In this document: piece after piece, positions 27,402 through 35,059 of the stretch
How the letters are laid out: each line of letters starts with the position of its first letter
How positions within the stretch are numbered: the stretch's first letter is position 1
Source of the DNA: Paenirhizobium daejeonense
GTDB taxonomy: Bacteria > Pseudomonadota > Alphaproteobacteria > Rhizobiales > Rhizobiaceae
Length of the DNA: 64,000 nt
NCBI RefSeq assembly: GCF_014280875.1
Contig: NZ_JACLAL010000001.1
Location: 124,001-188,000 of the forward strand
Direction of reading: 5' to 3'
Notes under the pieces: model-generated
What the model was told of the DNA's origin: nothing
Seen by the model: the letters and a program-made list of their open reading frames with translations, nothing else
The model's database searches: none
Program-made: the position numbers and the translations under genes

Positions 27402-28190
27402 TTACATCACGATGACTTTCGTGCCCACGCCGACCCGTTCGTAGAGATCGACGACGTCTTCATTGCGCATGCGGATGCAGCCGGATGAGACGCCGTTGCC
27501 GATGGTCCAGGGCGCGTTGGTGCCGTGAATACGGTAGAGCGTGGAGCCGAGATACATGGCGCGGGCGCCGAGCGGGTTTTCCGGTCCACCATCCATTCGC
27601 GCCGGCAGGTAGTGGCCCTTGGCAGCTTCGCGGGAGATCATTTCCTTCGGCGGTGTCCAGTCCGGCCATTCCTTCTTGGCGGTGATCTTGTGGGTGCCGG
27701 CCCATTCGAAGCCCGGTTTGCCGACGCCGACGCCGTAGCGCTTGGCCTGTCCGTTACCGGTCACGAGATAGAGAAAACGGTTGTTGGTATCGATGACGAT
27801 GGTGCCCGGCTTGTGTGGAGTGTCGTAGGCGACCATCTGCGGCAGGAATACCGGATCGATCTGTGTCTTCATTGGCTGGTTTGGACGCATGGCGGCCGGC
27901 TGCACTATCTGCGGCTGGGTGGCCTGCGGCATCGGCGTCCTGCGCTGAGCCACGGGGCGCTGCTGGACCGGGCGTTGCTGGTAGGTGCGGACCTGCTGGC
28001 GCGGTTGCTGCACCGGGTTCGGCGCATAGACGACCGGGCGCGTGGCGCCGCCGAGCTGCATCACCCACGGGGCCGAAAGGTCGGGGCTGACGATCACCGG
28101 CGGGCGCGTCTGGTACCGGTCATCGGCAAGGGAGGGCGTTGCGGCAATCAGGCCGGCACAGGCGGCCAGGAATATCGACTTCTTCAACAT
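27402..28190 (-). CDS. L,D-transpeptidase with Pro/Gln-rich linker
   Basis: A 262-residue exported YkuD protein. After a signal peptide (about 1-23, SLAD) comes a low-complexity region of about 90 residues rich in Pro, Gln and Arg (YQQRPVQQRPVAQRR), which may span or bind the cell wall, then the catalytic domain with YRIHGTNAPWTIGNGVSSGC. The domain is closely similar to its neighbour at 26583-27269 (KPGTIVIDTNNRFLYLVTGN versus KPGTIIIDTNNKFLYYVEGN), so the two arose by duplication. The start at 28190 is the ATG before MLKKSIFLAA; 63 more open codons upstream are not protein-like. Confidence 0.92.
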   Translation of the reverse strand: MLKKSIFLAACAGLIAATPSLADDRYQTRPPVIVSPDLSAPWVMQLGGATRPVVYAPNPVQQPRQQVRTYQQRPVQQRPVAQRRTPMPQATQPQIVQPAAMRPNQPMKTQIDPVFLPQMVAYDTPHKPGTIVIDTNNRFLYLVTGNGQAKRYGVGVGKPGFEWAGTHKITAKKEWPDWTPPKEMISREAAKGHYLPARMDGGPENPLGARAMYLGSTLYRIHGTNAPWTIGNGVSSGCIRMRNEDVVDLYERVGVGTKVIVM

Positions 28191-28396
28191 CGGACGACTC
28201 GCTACATTTTTCCGAAAACAGGGGCCGAGCGGCCTCGTTGACGCGATCGTGCCAGCCGCGTCGCCACAATTGGTAAATGCGTGTTCATTAAAAGGCCGCC
28301 TGTGCCGTAAACCTTTCGTCAGGGTTAGCGGTCGGTTTGGAAAATTAGTGAACAAATGGTAAACGTCTGGCCGATTCAATCGGAAAATGGAAAAAG

Positions 28397-29029
28397 ATGG
28401 AAAAGACGGGACTGATTACGGGCGAAGACGGGCTGACGCGCTGCTTCTGGCATGGCGGCCTCGAGGACTACCGGCGCTATCATGACGAGGAGTGGGGCAG
28501 GCCGGTTACCGACGATTTCCGCCTGTTCGAAAAGATCTGCCTCGAGGGTTTCCAGTCCGGTCTCTCCTGGCTCACCATCCTCCGGAAGCGGGAGAATTTC
28601 CGCGCCGGTTTTGCAGGTTTCGATTTCCACAAGGTGGCGCTGTTCGATGATGGCGACATCGCCCGCCTGCTCGCCGATGCCGGCATCATCCGCCATCGCG
28701 GCAAGATCGTCTCGACCATCAACAATGCCCGCCATGCCGTCGATCTCAAGGCGGAATTCGGCAGCCTTGCCCGCTATTTCTGGAGCTTCGAGCCCGGCCC
28801 CGAGGAGCGACCTGCAAGCATGGACTACGAGACGCTTCGCGCCAATCCGACCTCTCCGACATCTGTGCGCCTGTCGAAAGACCTGAAGAAGCGCGGCTGG
28901 AGCTTCGTTGGCCCGACCACCGTCTACGCCTTCATGCAGGCCATGGGCATGGTCAACGATCACATCGAGGGCTGCTGCTGCCGGCCACAGGTGGAACAAT
29001 TGAGGACGGAATTCGTCCGGCCTGTTTGA
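28397..29029 (+). CDS. tag: DNA-3-methyladenine glycosylase I
   Basis: A 210-residue HhH-fold base-excision enzyme that removes 3-methyladenine from alkylated DNA. The zinc-snap ligands of Tag are visible: Cys and His near the N-terminus (LTRCFWHGG and YRRYHDEEWG) and H-x3-C near the C-terminus (DHIEGCCC). The catalytic-pocket block YHDEEWGRPV and the FQSGLSWLTILRKRENFR helix are intact. The ATG at 28397 is preceded by AAAAAGATGG. It is divergent from an L,D-transpeptidase gene and converges with a Tag-like paralogue only 36 bases away. Confidence 0.95.
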   Translation: MEKTGLITGEDGLTRCFWHGGLEDYRRYHDEEWGRPVTDDFRLFEKICLEGFQSGLSWLTILRKRENFRAGFAGFDFHKVALFDDGDIARLLADAGIIRHRGKIVSTINNARHAVDLKAEFGSLARYFWSFEPGPEERPASMDYETLRANPTSPTSVRLSKDLKKRGWSFVGPTTVYAFMQAMGMVNDHIEGCCCRPQVEQLRTEFVRPV

Positions 29030-29065
29030 GTCTGATCAAATTGAAAGCGGGACCACACGCCGCCT

Positions 29066-29734
29066 TCAGTCGATGCTGATCCCGAGCACGCGGCTGATCT
29101 CTGTCAGCGAACGCCCGGATTCGGCGCGCCATGTGTTGAAGGCTGCCTGCACGGCGGCCTTTTCCTTGGCCGAGGAAGGGGCCTTTTCGACGATGCCTTC
29201 CGCAATCAGGCGGTTCACCACGCTCTGGGAGAGGATGAAGCTGTCGACACCGGAAAAACGCAGGAAATACTGGCCAGTATTGCCGCCGAGCCGCGATCCC
29301 CGCTTCTTCAGGAGATCGGTAAGGCCGAGATAATTGTCCGCCGGCCAATCGGCGAAGAAGCGGCCGGCGCTGCCATGTTCCCTTGCCAGGTCGGAGAGAA
29401 AGACCGCGTTCTCCTGCACCGAGCGGATCTTCGGCCCATGCCGCACGATCCGGCTATCGGAAACCAGCCGCTCGAAATCCTCGTCATGCAGCATGGCGCA
29501 ACGCGCAATGTCGAAGCCGTCGAAAGCGGCCTCGAAACCGGGCCACATGGCATCCACGACTTTCCAGTTGAAGCCCGACTGAAAGATGCATCTGGTCATC
29601 ATCGACAGGAACCGGTCGTCGGGTGTTTCAGCGATTTCGTCGCGCGTCTTCGGATATTGCAGCGCGGCCTCTACCGCTGTGTCTCCTCCCTTGCGCCCGG
29701 CCGCAATCGCCCAAATCTCGTTGAAGCTGTGCAT
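29066..29734 (-). CDS. Divergent Tag-like DNA glycosylase without zinc ligands
   Basis: A 222-residue protein with the core fold of the Tag family: MTRCIFQSGFNWKVVDAMWP parallels the FQSGLSW helix of true Tag, and FVGPTT-like elements become LGGNTGQYFLRFSG. However, the N-terminal C/H and the C-terminal H-x3-C zinc ligands, and the YHDEEWG substrate loop, are missing. The C-terminus adds a short helical domain (SLTEISRVLGISID). It may therefore recognise another lesion, bind DNA without catalysis, or be a divergent helper. It ends 36 bases from the tag stop, on the opposite strand, and is followed downstream by nothing in its own direction. Confidence 0.85.
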   Translation of the reverse strand: MHSFNEIWAIAAGRKGGDTAVEAALQYPKTRDEIAETPDDRFLSMMTRCIFQSGFNWKVVDAMWPGFEAAFDGFDIARCAMLHDEDFERLVSDSRIVRHGPKIRSVQENAVFLSDLAREHGSAGRFFADWPADNYLGLTDLLKKRGSRLGGNTGQYFLRFSGVDSFILSQSVVNRLIAEGIVEKAPSSAKEKAAVQAAFNTWRAESGRSLTEISRVLGISID

Positions 29735-29750
29735 CCCTGTCTCCGCTTTT

Positions 29751-30455
29751 TCAGCCGATGTCCGTAATGAGTTTCGGCAGTTCGCCGAGATGGGCGATTT
29801 CGCGGAAACGCGGTGCCTGTTCCGGCTTGTCCACCTGTTCCAGCACCCATGTCAGCTGGTGGGGGACGAACACGCCCCAGGCGCCGGCGGCAATCGCGGG
29901 TACGACATCGGACTTCAGCGAATTGCCTATCATCATCGCCCGTTCTGGCCCGTCGGGCGTCTTGCCGAAGATGCGCCGATAGGTGGTCGCCGTCTTGTCG
30001 GAGACGATCTCCACCGCGTCGAAATAATCGCCAAGGCCGGACTGGGCGAGTTTCCGCTCCTGGTCGAACAGGTCGCCCTTGGTGATCAGCACTAGATAAT
30101 ATTCACCCGCCAGCGTCTCCAGCACATCGCGGGCATGCGGCATGGTCTCGACGGGATGGCTGAGCAGGTTGCGCCCGATCGAAAGGATCTCGTTGATCAC
30201 CTTCCCCGGAGCTCGTCCCTCGGTGATCTCCAGCGCGGTCTCGATCATCGACAGCGTGAAGCCCTTGATTCCGAAGCCGTACTGGGCAAGGTTGCGCCGC
30301 TCCGCCTCCAGCAGGCGTTCGGAGACATGCTCGCCCTCGGCGAAATCGGCGAGCAAGTCGCGGAAATGCTCTTCCGTCAGCCGGTAATACTGTTCGTTTT
30401 GCCAGAGCGTGTCGTCGGCATCGAAGCCGATGACGGCGAGAGAGCGCGTATTCAT
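29751..30455 (-). CDS. HAD-family hydrolase
   Basis: A 234-residue HAD phosphatase. Motif I is FDADDTLWQNEQYY (Asp nucleophile and the acid/base Asp two residues on), motif II LVLITKGD, the conserved Lys is in VSDKTATTYRRIF, and motif IV is MIGNSLKSDVVPAIAAG. The helical cap is between motifs I and II, so it is subfamily I. The substrate is unknown; relatives act on small phosphoesters. It starts 16 bases upstream of the Tag-like gene's start in the same direction, so the two are probably cotranscribed. A half copy of the dispersed repeat lies in its 5' region. Confidence 0.9.
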   Translation of the reverse strand: MNTRSLAVIGFDADDTLWQNEQYYRLTEEHFRDLLADFAEGEHVSERLLEAERRNLAQYGFGIKGFTLSMIETALEITEGRAPGKVINEILSIGRNLLSHPVETMPHARDVLETLAGEYYLVLITKGDLFDQERKLAQSGLGDYFDAVEIVSDKTATTYRRIFGKTPDGPERAMMIGNSLKSDVVPAIAAGAWGVFVPHQLTWVLEQVDKPEQAPRFREIAHLGELPKLITDIG

Positions 30456-30488
30456 CGTGATGTCTCTTCCTGCGATTGGTCGCCAGAA

Positions 30489-30550
30489 TAGAGCAATTCC
30501 AGCAAAAATGGGAACCGGTTTTGCGCCTGGAATTGCGCGCAGACAATGCT
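30489..30550. repeat. Dispersed rhizobial intergenic repeat, partial copy 2
   Basis: TAGAGCAATTCCAGCAAAAA and the following 40 bases match the left half of the elements at 1841 and 32592, including the GGAACCGG and TTTTGCG blocks. The right half is missing. It lies between the HAD gene and the YeiH-like gene, upstream of the HAD start. Confidence 0.7.
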
Positions 30551-30591
30551 GCTGCGTCTTCGAGTTTTGACGACGCCGTCGCAGGGCGAGT

Positions 30592-31599
30592 TCACATGAT
30601 GCCGATGGCGAGGATCATCGTCATGCTGATCCCGCAAAGCGCCATCAGCGAGGCGAAGGCCGCCAGCACCACCCGGCCGCCCGATTTCCTCAGGGACCTG
30701 ATATCGACGGAAAGCCCGAGACCGGCCATGGCGACCGTCGTGCAGATGGTGGAAAGATTGGAAAGGCGGGCAAGCAGCGGTTCGCCAAGGATACCTGCGG
30801 ACCTGAGCATCACCATGATGGCGAAGCCAACGATGAACCACGGCAGCATGTGGCGAAGCGAGATACGCTGCCCCGAAGCGCCCCGCACCAGCCCGACGAC
30901 GAAGAGAAGCGGCCCGAGCATCAGCACCCGGATGAGCTTGACCAGCGTCCCCGTCTGCAGGCTGACGACGCCGATCGGGGCGGTGGCCGCCAGCACCTGC
31001 GGCACGGCATAAACGGTCAGGCCGGCGAACACCCCATACTGCACGGCGCTGAGATTGAGCGCGATGCTGACAAGCGGCATGAGCAGCACGGCGGCGACCC
31101 CGAGCACAGCGGTAAAGGCGATGGACGCAGCGACATCCTCCGGGTCCGCTCCCACCACCGGAGCGGAGGCGGCGATTGCGGAGTTGCCGCAGATCGAATT
31201 TCCGAAGGCGACGAGAAAGGCGAGTTTTGGCGAAAGGCCGAAGAGCCGTCCGATGGTGAAGCTGACGGCGATCGACAGCAGGACGACCGATGCGATAGCC
31301 GCGACCAGCAGCGGCCCGGCAGCGCTTATGGCCTCCACACTGATCGAGGCGCCGAGCAGCACGATCGCGCATTCCAGAACGAAGTGGGCGGAAAATGTGA
31401 TGCCGGCGTCGAACGAGGCGGGCAACCTGATGCTGGACCGCAGCGCGACCCCGATCAGGATGGCGAAGACGAGGCTTTCCAGCGGCCGCGCGCCGATCAG
31501 CAGAACTTCCACATGCTCCAGCGCAAGGCCGGATGCGGCAACGGCAAGACAGAGGGCGAGACCCGGAAGGATGGCGGATGGAGCTTGAAACGGTTTCAT
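30592..31599 (-). CDS. YeiH-family (UPF0324) membrane protein, putative sulfate/anion exporter
   Basis: A 335-residue polytopic inner-membrane protein with about ten hydrophobic segments. The family signature FGNSICGNSAIAASAPVVGA is intact, as are FSAHFVLECAIVLLGA and GLGLSVDIRSLRKSGGR. Members are annotated as putative sulfate exporters, and E. coli YeiH sits beside the sulfite-responsive LysR regulator YeiE; the same divergent pairing is seen here with the LysR gene at 31704. I start it at the ATG at 31599, nine bases after AGGTG; a GTG at 31611 is also in frame. The transported ion is not proven. Confidence 0.9.
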   Translation of the reverse strand: MKPFQAPSAILPGLALCLAVAASGLALEHVEVLLIGARPLESLVFAILIGVALRSSIRLPASFDAGITFSAHFVLECAIVLLGASISVEAISAAGPLLVAAIASVVLLSIAVSFTIGRLFGLSPKLAFLVAFGNSICGNSAIAASAPVVGADPEDVAASIAFTAVLGVAAVLLMPLVSIALNLSAVQYGVFAGLTVYAVPQVLAATAPIGVVSLQTGTLVKLIRVLMLGPLLFVVGLVRGASGQRISLRHMLPWFIVGFAIMVMLRSAGILGEPLLARLSNLSTICTTVAMAGLGLSVDIRSLRKSGGRVVLAAFASLMALCGISMTMILAIGIM

Positions 31600-31703
31600 A
31601 GCGGCGGACACCTGTGGTTGACAGGCGAATTATCGGTCGCTTGATTATCGACTTCCATCGCATAATAAGTCATATTTCATTCGATAAAAACGAACGTTTG
31701 ACG

Positions 31704-32594
31704 ATGACCTTCGAGCAACTTTCCATCTTCGTCGCCGTTGCCGAACGCGAGCACCTGACGCGGGCTGCCGAGGCCATCGGTCTCACGCCCTCGGCCGTCA
31801 GCGCCGCGATCCGCAATCTGGAGGCTTATTACCGTGTGGCCCTGTTCAACCGGGTCGGGCGACGCATCGAACTGACCATGGAAGGCCGCCTGTTTCTCGA
31901 CGAGGCCCGCGCCACGCTCGCCCGCGCCCGCTCAGCCGAACTGATGCTGTCGGAGCTTGGGGGATTATCACGCGGCCGGCTTGCGGTTCAGGCAAGCCAG
32001 ACGGTGGCGAGCTATTGGCTGCCGCCTCTGCTAATGCGGTTTCATGCGGAATATCCGGGCATCGAACTGGAATTCACCATCGGCAACACCCGTTCGGTGG
32101 CTCAGGCGGTGAATGCCGGCACTGCCGATATCGGCTTCGCCGAGGGAGCGGTCGATGATCCCGCGCTTGCGGTTATGAAGGTGGCAGACGACGCGCTTCT
32201 GGCAGTCGTTGCGCCGGGACATGCGTTTTCCAACGGCCAGTCGCTTTCCGCCAGTCAACTGGCCGAGGAAACGGGCTGGATCATGCGCGAGAAGGGGTCG
32301 GGCACGCGCGCTGCGTTCGAGGATACGCTTCGCGGTCTCGGCGTCGATCCGGCTCTTTTGAGAAATGTGCTGACCTTGCCATCCAACGAGGCCGTGCTGT
32401 CGGCCGTCGCCGCCGGTCCCTGCGCGGCCGTTGTCTCGGGCATCGCGGCGGCTGGCCGGCTGGCAAGCGGTGAACTGGTAGCCGTGAACTTCTCGCTGCC
32501 GGTCCGGCAGTTTTCCATCCTGCGGCACAAGGAACGCCGCCCCAGCCGGGCGGCGTCCATGCTGGAAAGGATGAGCCTCGAGCAGGCGGGCTAG
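31704..32594 (+). CDS. LysR-family regulator, YeiE/CysB-like
   Basis: A 296-residue LysR regulator. The N-terminal helix-turn-helix is in MTFEQLSIFVAVAEREHLTR and SAVSAAIRNLEAYYRVALFN; the effector domain has the YeiE/CbbR-type start (GRLAVQASQTVASYWLPPLL). It is divergent from a YeiH-like exporter gene across about 100 AT-rich bases, which carry ATTATCG and CGCATAAT half sites of LysR character. By analogy with E. coli YeiE it may sense sulfite or a related anion and activate the exporter. The start is the ATG at 31704. Its TAG stop is the first three bases of a dispersed repeat. Confidence 0.9.
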   Translation: MTFEQLSIFVAVAEREHLTRAAEAIGLTPSAVSAAIRNLEAYYRVALFNRVGRRIELTMEGRLFLDEARATLARARSAELMLSELGGLSRGRLAVQASQTVASYWLPPLLMRFHAEYPGIELEFTIGNTRSVAQAVNAGTADIGFAEGAVDDPALAVMKVADDALLAVVAPGHAFSNGQSLSASQLAEETGWIMREKGSGTRAAFEDTLRGLGVDPALLRNVLTLPSNEAVLSAVAAGPCAAVVSGIAAAGRLASGELVAVNFSLPVRQFSILRHKERRPSRAASMLERMSLEQAG

Positions 32595-32696
32595 AGCATT
32601 TCCAGCAAAAGTGCGAAGCGGTTTTGCGTACGGAAATGCGTAAGAACAAGAAGGTAGAGGGTTTTCGCGATTCGGAGAAAAGCGGAAACGCTCTAG
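32592..32696. repeat. Dispersed rhizobial intergenic repeat, copy 3
   Basis: A full-length copy (about 105 bp) of the element at 1841-1946, from TAGAGCATTTCCAGCAAAAG to CTCTAG, with matching inner blocks (GGTTTTGCGT, GGAAATGCGTAAGAACAA, AGGTAGAGG). As in copy 1, its first TAG is the stop codon of the preceding gene. Confidence 0.78.
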
Positions 32697-32713
32697 CCCG
32701 AGGCTCCTCTGTT

Positions 32714-33112
32714 TTACTGGCCGTGCTTGGCGAGCCATTCCTTCATCATGGCGATCTCGCCTTCCTGGGCCTTGATGACCTCTTCGGCGAGTTTGCGAAT
32801 TTCCGGATCTTTGCCGTATTGCAACTCGATTTTCGCCATGTCGATTGCGCCCTGATGATGCGGGATCATGCCGCGAACGAAGTCGACATCGGTGTCGCCG
32901 GTGTATTCGATCGCCATGTCGCCATGCATCCTGGCGTTTGCCTCAGCAAATGCCTGGCTGGAAGGCGACTGGTCGCCCGCCGGCTGATCCCCCGCCGGCT
33001 GATCCATGGTCATGCCGCTCATGTTCATATGGTCATGGGACATGGTTTCCTGGGCGTAAGCGGAGCTTGCGAGAAGAATGGCGGATGCCGTGAAGAGTGC
33101 CTTGAATAGCAT
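32714..33112 (-). CDS. DUF305 periplasmic protein
   Basis: A 132-residue exported protein with a signal peptide (about 1-20, SAYA), a Met/His-rich spacer ([13 protein letters not shown]) and the DUF305 four-helix domain, recognised by [23 protein letters not shown]305 proteins often sit next to copper-handling genes, and the Met/His clusters could bind copper or silver; this is inference. The duplicated [11 protein letters not shown] in the spacer is a tandem 12-base repeat. The gene is preceded on the same strand by a second small Met/His/Cys-rich protein gene. Confidence 0.88.
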   Translation of the reverse strand: MLFKALFTASAILLASSAYAQETMSHDHMNMSGMTMDQPAGDQPAGDQSPSSQAFAEANARMHGDMAIEYTGDTDVDFVRGMIPHHQGAIDMAKIELQYGKDPEIRKLAEEVIKAQEGEIAMMKEWLAKHGQ

Positions 33113-33185
33113 TGGGGTTTTCCTTGTCGTTCAGACGGAATCTGTTTCGGCCTTGGGCCGTTATCGGTTCGAAAAAGAAGCGTCT

Positions 33186-33575
33186 TCAGGCGCGGGGAGG
33201 GGGAGTAAGCGGCGCCGATGGCTGCGAATGCAAAGCTGTGACAAGGGAGATAGCCTCGGCGGAACGGGTCGGCGAGCCCGCATCGGCAATGACGAGGCTG
33301 GCGGGCAGCGTCAGGCAGGCGGAACAGTGGGCGGAGCGGTCGGTCTTGCCCGGATGCGGACAATCGGCGTCTGTGCTTGCCGTCTCGGCGTGCTTAGCCT
33401 TGGCCGTGTCGTGCTTCATGCGCCCATGCATGGCATGGGCGGGTTCGTCTGCCTGTGTTGCCGTTACTGCAGCCATCTGCATGGACGCACCAACGGGCAT
33501 CGCCATGCCGGTAAAGGGCATGGCGCCATAAGCCAGCGCGGCAAGCAGCAGAAAGGCACGAAGTAGCAACGTCAT
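33186..33575 (-). CDS. Small membrane or secreted protein with Met/His/Cys-rich region
   Basis: A 129-residue product when started at the ATG at 33575 (MTLLLRAFLLLAALAYGAMP). The N-terminal hydrophobic stretch is a signal peptide or anchor. It is followed by Met/His-rich text (HAMHGRMKHDTAKAKH), two Cys pairs (DADCPHPGK and HCSACLTLP) and a second moderately hydrophobic stretch, ending Pro-rich. I do not recognise the family, though similar proteins near copper genes carry a C-x2-C such as HCSAC. The longer open frame overlaps the upstream gene and is probably not used. Its neighbour DUF305 gene supports a metal-related role. Confidence 0.6.
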   Translation of the reverse strand: MTLLLRAFLLLAALAYGAMPFTGMAMPVGASMQMAAVTATQADEPAHAMHGRMKHDTAKAKHAETASTDADCPHPGKTDRSAHCSACLTLPASLVIADAGSPTRSAEAISLVTALHSQPSAPLTPPPRA

Positions 33576-33657
33576 GGCAACGAAGGTAGGGGCGATTTCG
33601 TCGAAAGCAAGGCCGATGTCGGAAACGGTCAGCCGACGGTCGAAATGAGGCGCACCA

Positions 33658-34410
33658 TCAGGCGATGACCTTGTGCACGATGCGGTAGTCCTTGCTTTCT
33701 TCGCCCTGTGGCACCACCGGCCACTCCCATTCGGCGCGATGAACAGGCACGTCGACGCCATGCAGCAGGTCGAATGTCTCGTGCCGTTTGCCGGTCCAGT
33801 CGATCACTTCATAGGAAATGTCGGTGACGAGAAGGCTTTGGCAGGGCAGGCCGGCAAGGCCGTCGATATGCGCCCGGATCAGCCGGGGCAGCGTGTCTTC
33901 CGGCATTGATGCCGGCGGTTCCCGTTCCAGCCGTTTCATGGCCCCGGTGCCGATCTGCGACAGGAGATTGGCCGAGACGACGAAATCAAGGAAAGGCACC
34001 TGCCTGAGAAAAGCGAGAGGCTCTGATTCCTGTCCGGCTTTCAGCGCATCGTAGCCGCCAAGATCGCGCTCGATCAGCCGCACGTTCTTCAGGCCCTTGA
34101 GCATGAGCCAGCCGCGAATGCTGGCAAGATGCACCAGATCGACCAGCACCACGGTATCGAATGCCCGCGAAAGCGCGATGATCGGGACATCGCGCAGCAG
34201 GCCGGAGCCGAGCACGACAGCTGTGCGCCGCTGTTTCAGCGCGCCCATGGCCGCGATGATGGCCGCCTTGCTGTTTCCCTCATGCTCCCGCCAGGCCGCA
34301 GCACAGCGTCCCGCCCGCGACCACAGATTGACCGAATAGCGGATGGCCTCTCGATGGGCCGGCATCGTCAACGGCCATGTGGCGGCATAGTTCAGGGCTT
34401 CGAGGATCAT
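33658..34410 (-). CDS. Conserved hypothetical protein with Rossmann-like core
   Basis: A 250-residue protein that I do not assign to a named family. The region AVVLGSGLLRDVPIIALSRA followed by VVLVDLVHLASIRG looks like the first two strands of a methyltransferase-like Rossmann fold (VLGSGLLRDVP in place of the usual GxGxG, then an acidic VDL). The late part (LLVTDISYEVIDWTGKRHET) also resembles such enzymes. There is no signal peptide. It lies 26 bases downstream of the GyrI-like gene on the same strand, so the two may be coexpressed. Confidence 0.72.
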   Translation of the reverse strand: MILEALNYAATWPLTMPAHREAIRYSVNLWSRAGRCAAAWREHEGNSKAAIIAAMGALKQRRTAVVLGSGLLRDVPIIALSRAFDTVVLVDLVHLASIRGWLMLKGLKNVRLIERDLGGYDALKAGQESEPLAFLRQVPFLDFVVSANLLSQIGTGAMKRLEREPPASMPEDTLPRLIRAHIDGLAGLPCQSLLVTDISYEVIDWTGKRHETFDLLHGVDVPVHRAEWEWPVVPQGEESKDYRIVHKVIA

Positions 34411-34436
34411 CGCGGCCTTGTCTCCATGGCCTTGCC

Positions 34437-34880
34437 TCAGCCGAGCAGAAGCGGCTGCGGTTCCAGCGCGACGTGGAGTTCGTGGCGGGTATCGGTGAGG
34501 CCGGGCGTGTAGCCGAAGTCGAGCTTCAGGTCGCCTGTTCTCTGACCGCTCGCCGCCGCATGGTCGTAGAGGCGCTGGAAACCCGAGGCGATGCCCGAGA
34601 GTGGACCTTCATAGTGGAGGCGTAGGTAAGGCCGTGCCGGCAGAAGGAGCTTCGTCATGCCATCGGGTATCTCGGTCGATCCTGCGGCAAGAAACCCCAC
34701 CAGTTCCCGGAAACGGCCCTCCGCCGGTTCGCTCGATACTTCGAGAAACGACGTCGCGCCGGTATCGGCAGCGAATAGCCTTTGCCAGAGTTTAGGCATG
34801 AGAGTGGCCAGGTCCTGCCAGTCTGCTTCAATCTCGTAGCCGATGCAGACGAGTTCCGGCAGTTCCACGATTTCGATCAT
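34437..34880 (-). CDS. GyrI-like/AraC effector-binding domain protein
   Basis: A 147-residue stand-alone GyrI-like domain. The pattern of two beta-alpha-beta units (VCIGYEIEADWQDLATLMPK and PYLRLHYEGPLSGIASGFQR) matches SOUL/GyrI small-molecule-binding proteins, which are found alone or fused to AraC/MerR regulators. The DNA-binding part is absent here. It may bind or sequester a hydrophobic or cationic compound. It is the first gene of a minus-strand pair and is divergent from hisS, with a 179-base gap that shows no clear RNA element. Confidence 0.72.
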   Translation of the reverse strand: MIEIVELPELVCIGYEIEADWQDLATLMPKLWQRLFAADTGATSFLEVSSEPAEGRFRELVGFLAAGSTEIPDGMTKLLLPARPYLRLHYEGPLSGIASGFQRLYDHAAASGQRTGDLKLDFGYTPGLTDTRHELHVALEPQPLLLG

Positions 34881-35059
34881 CGGCTCTCCTCGCCTCCTTC
34901 GGCAGGCTTCATTCGCCGCCGAACTAGCCGCAGAAGGGCAAAAAACGCAAGCGCGACAAGTATAAAGACCGGATGTCCCCGATCAATATACTTGCCGCCC
35001 AAACCTTGATCCTCTAAGACACCGGCAACCTGAAAACACAAGAATTCCCGGTTCCCACC

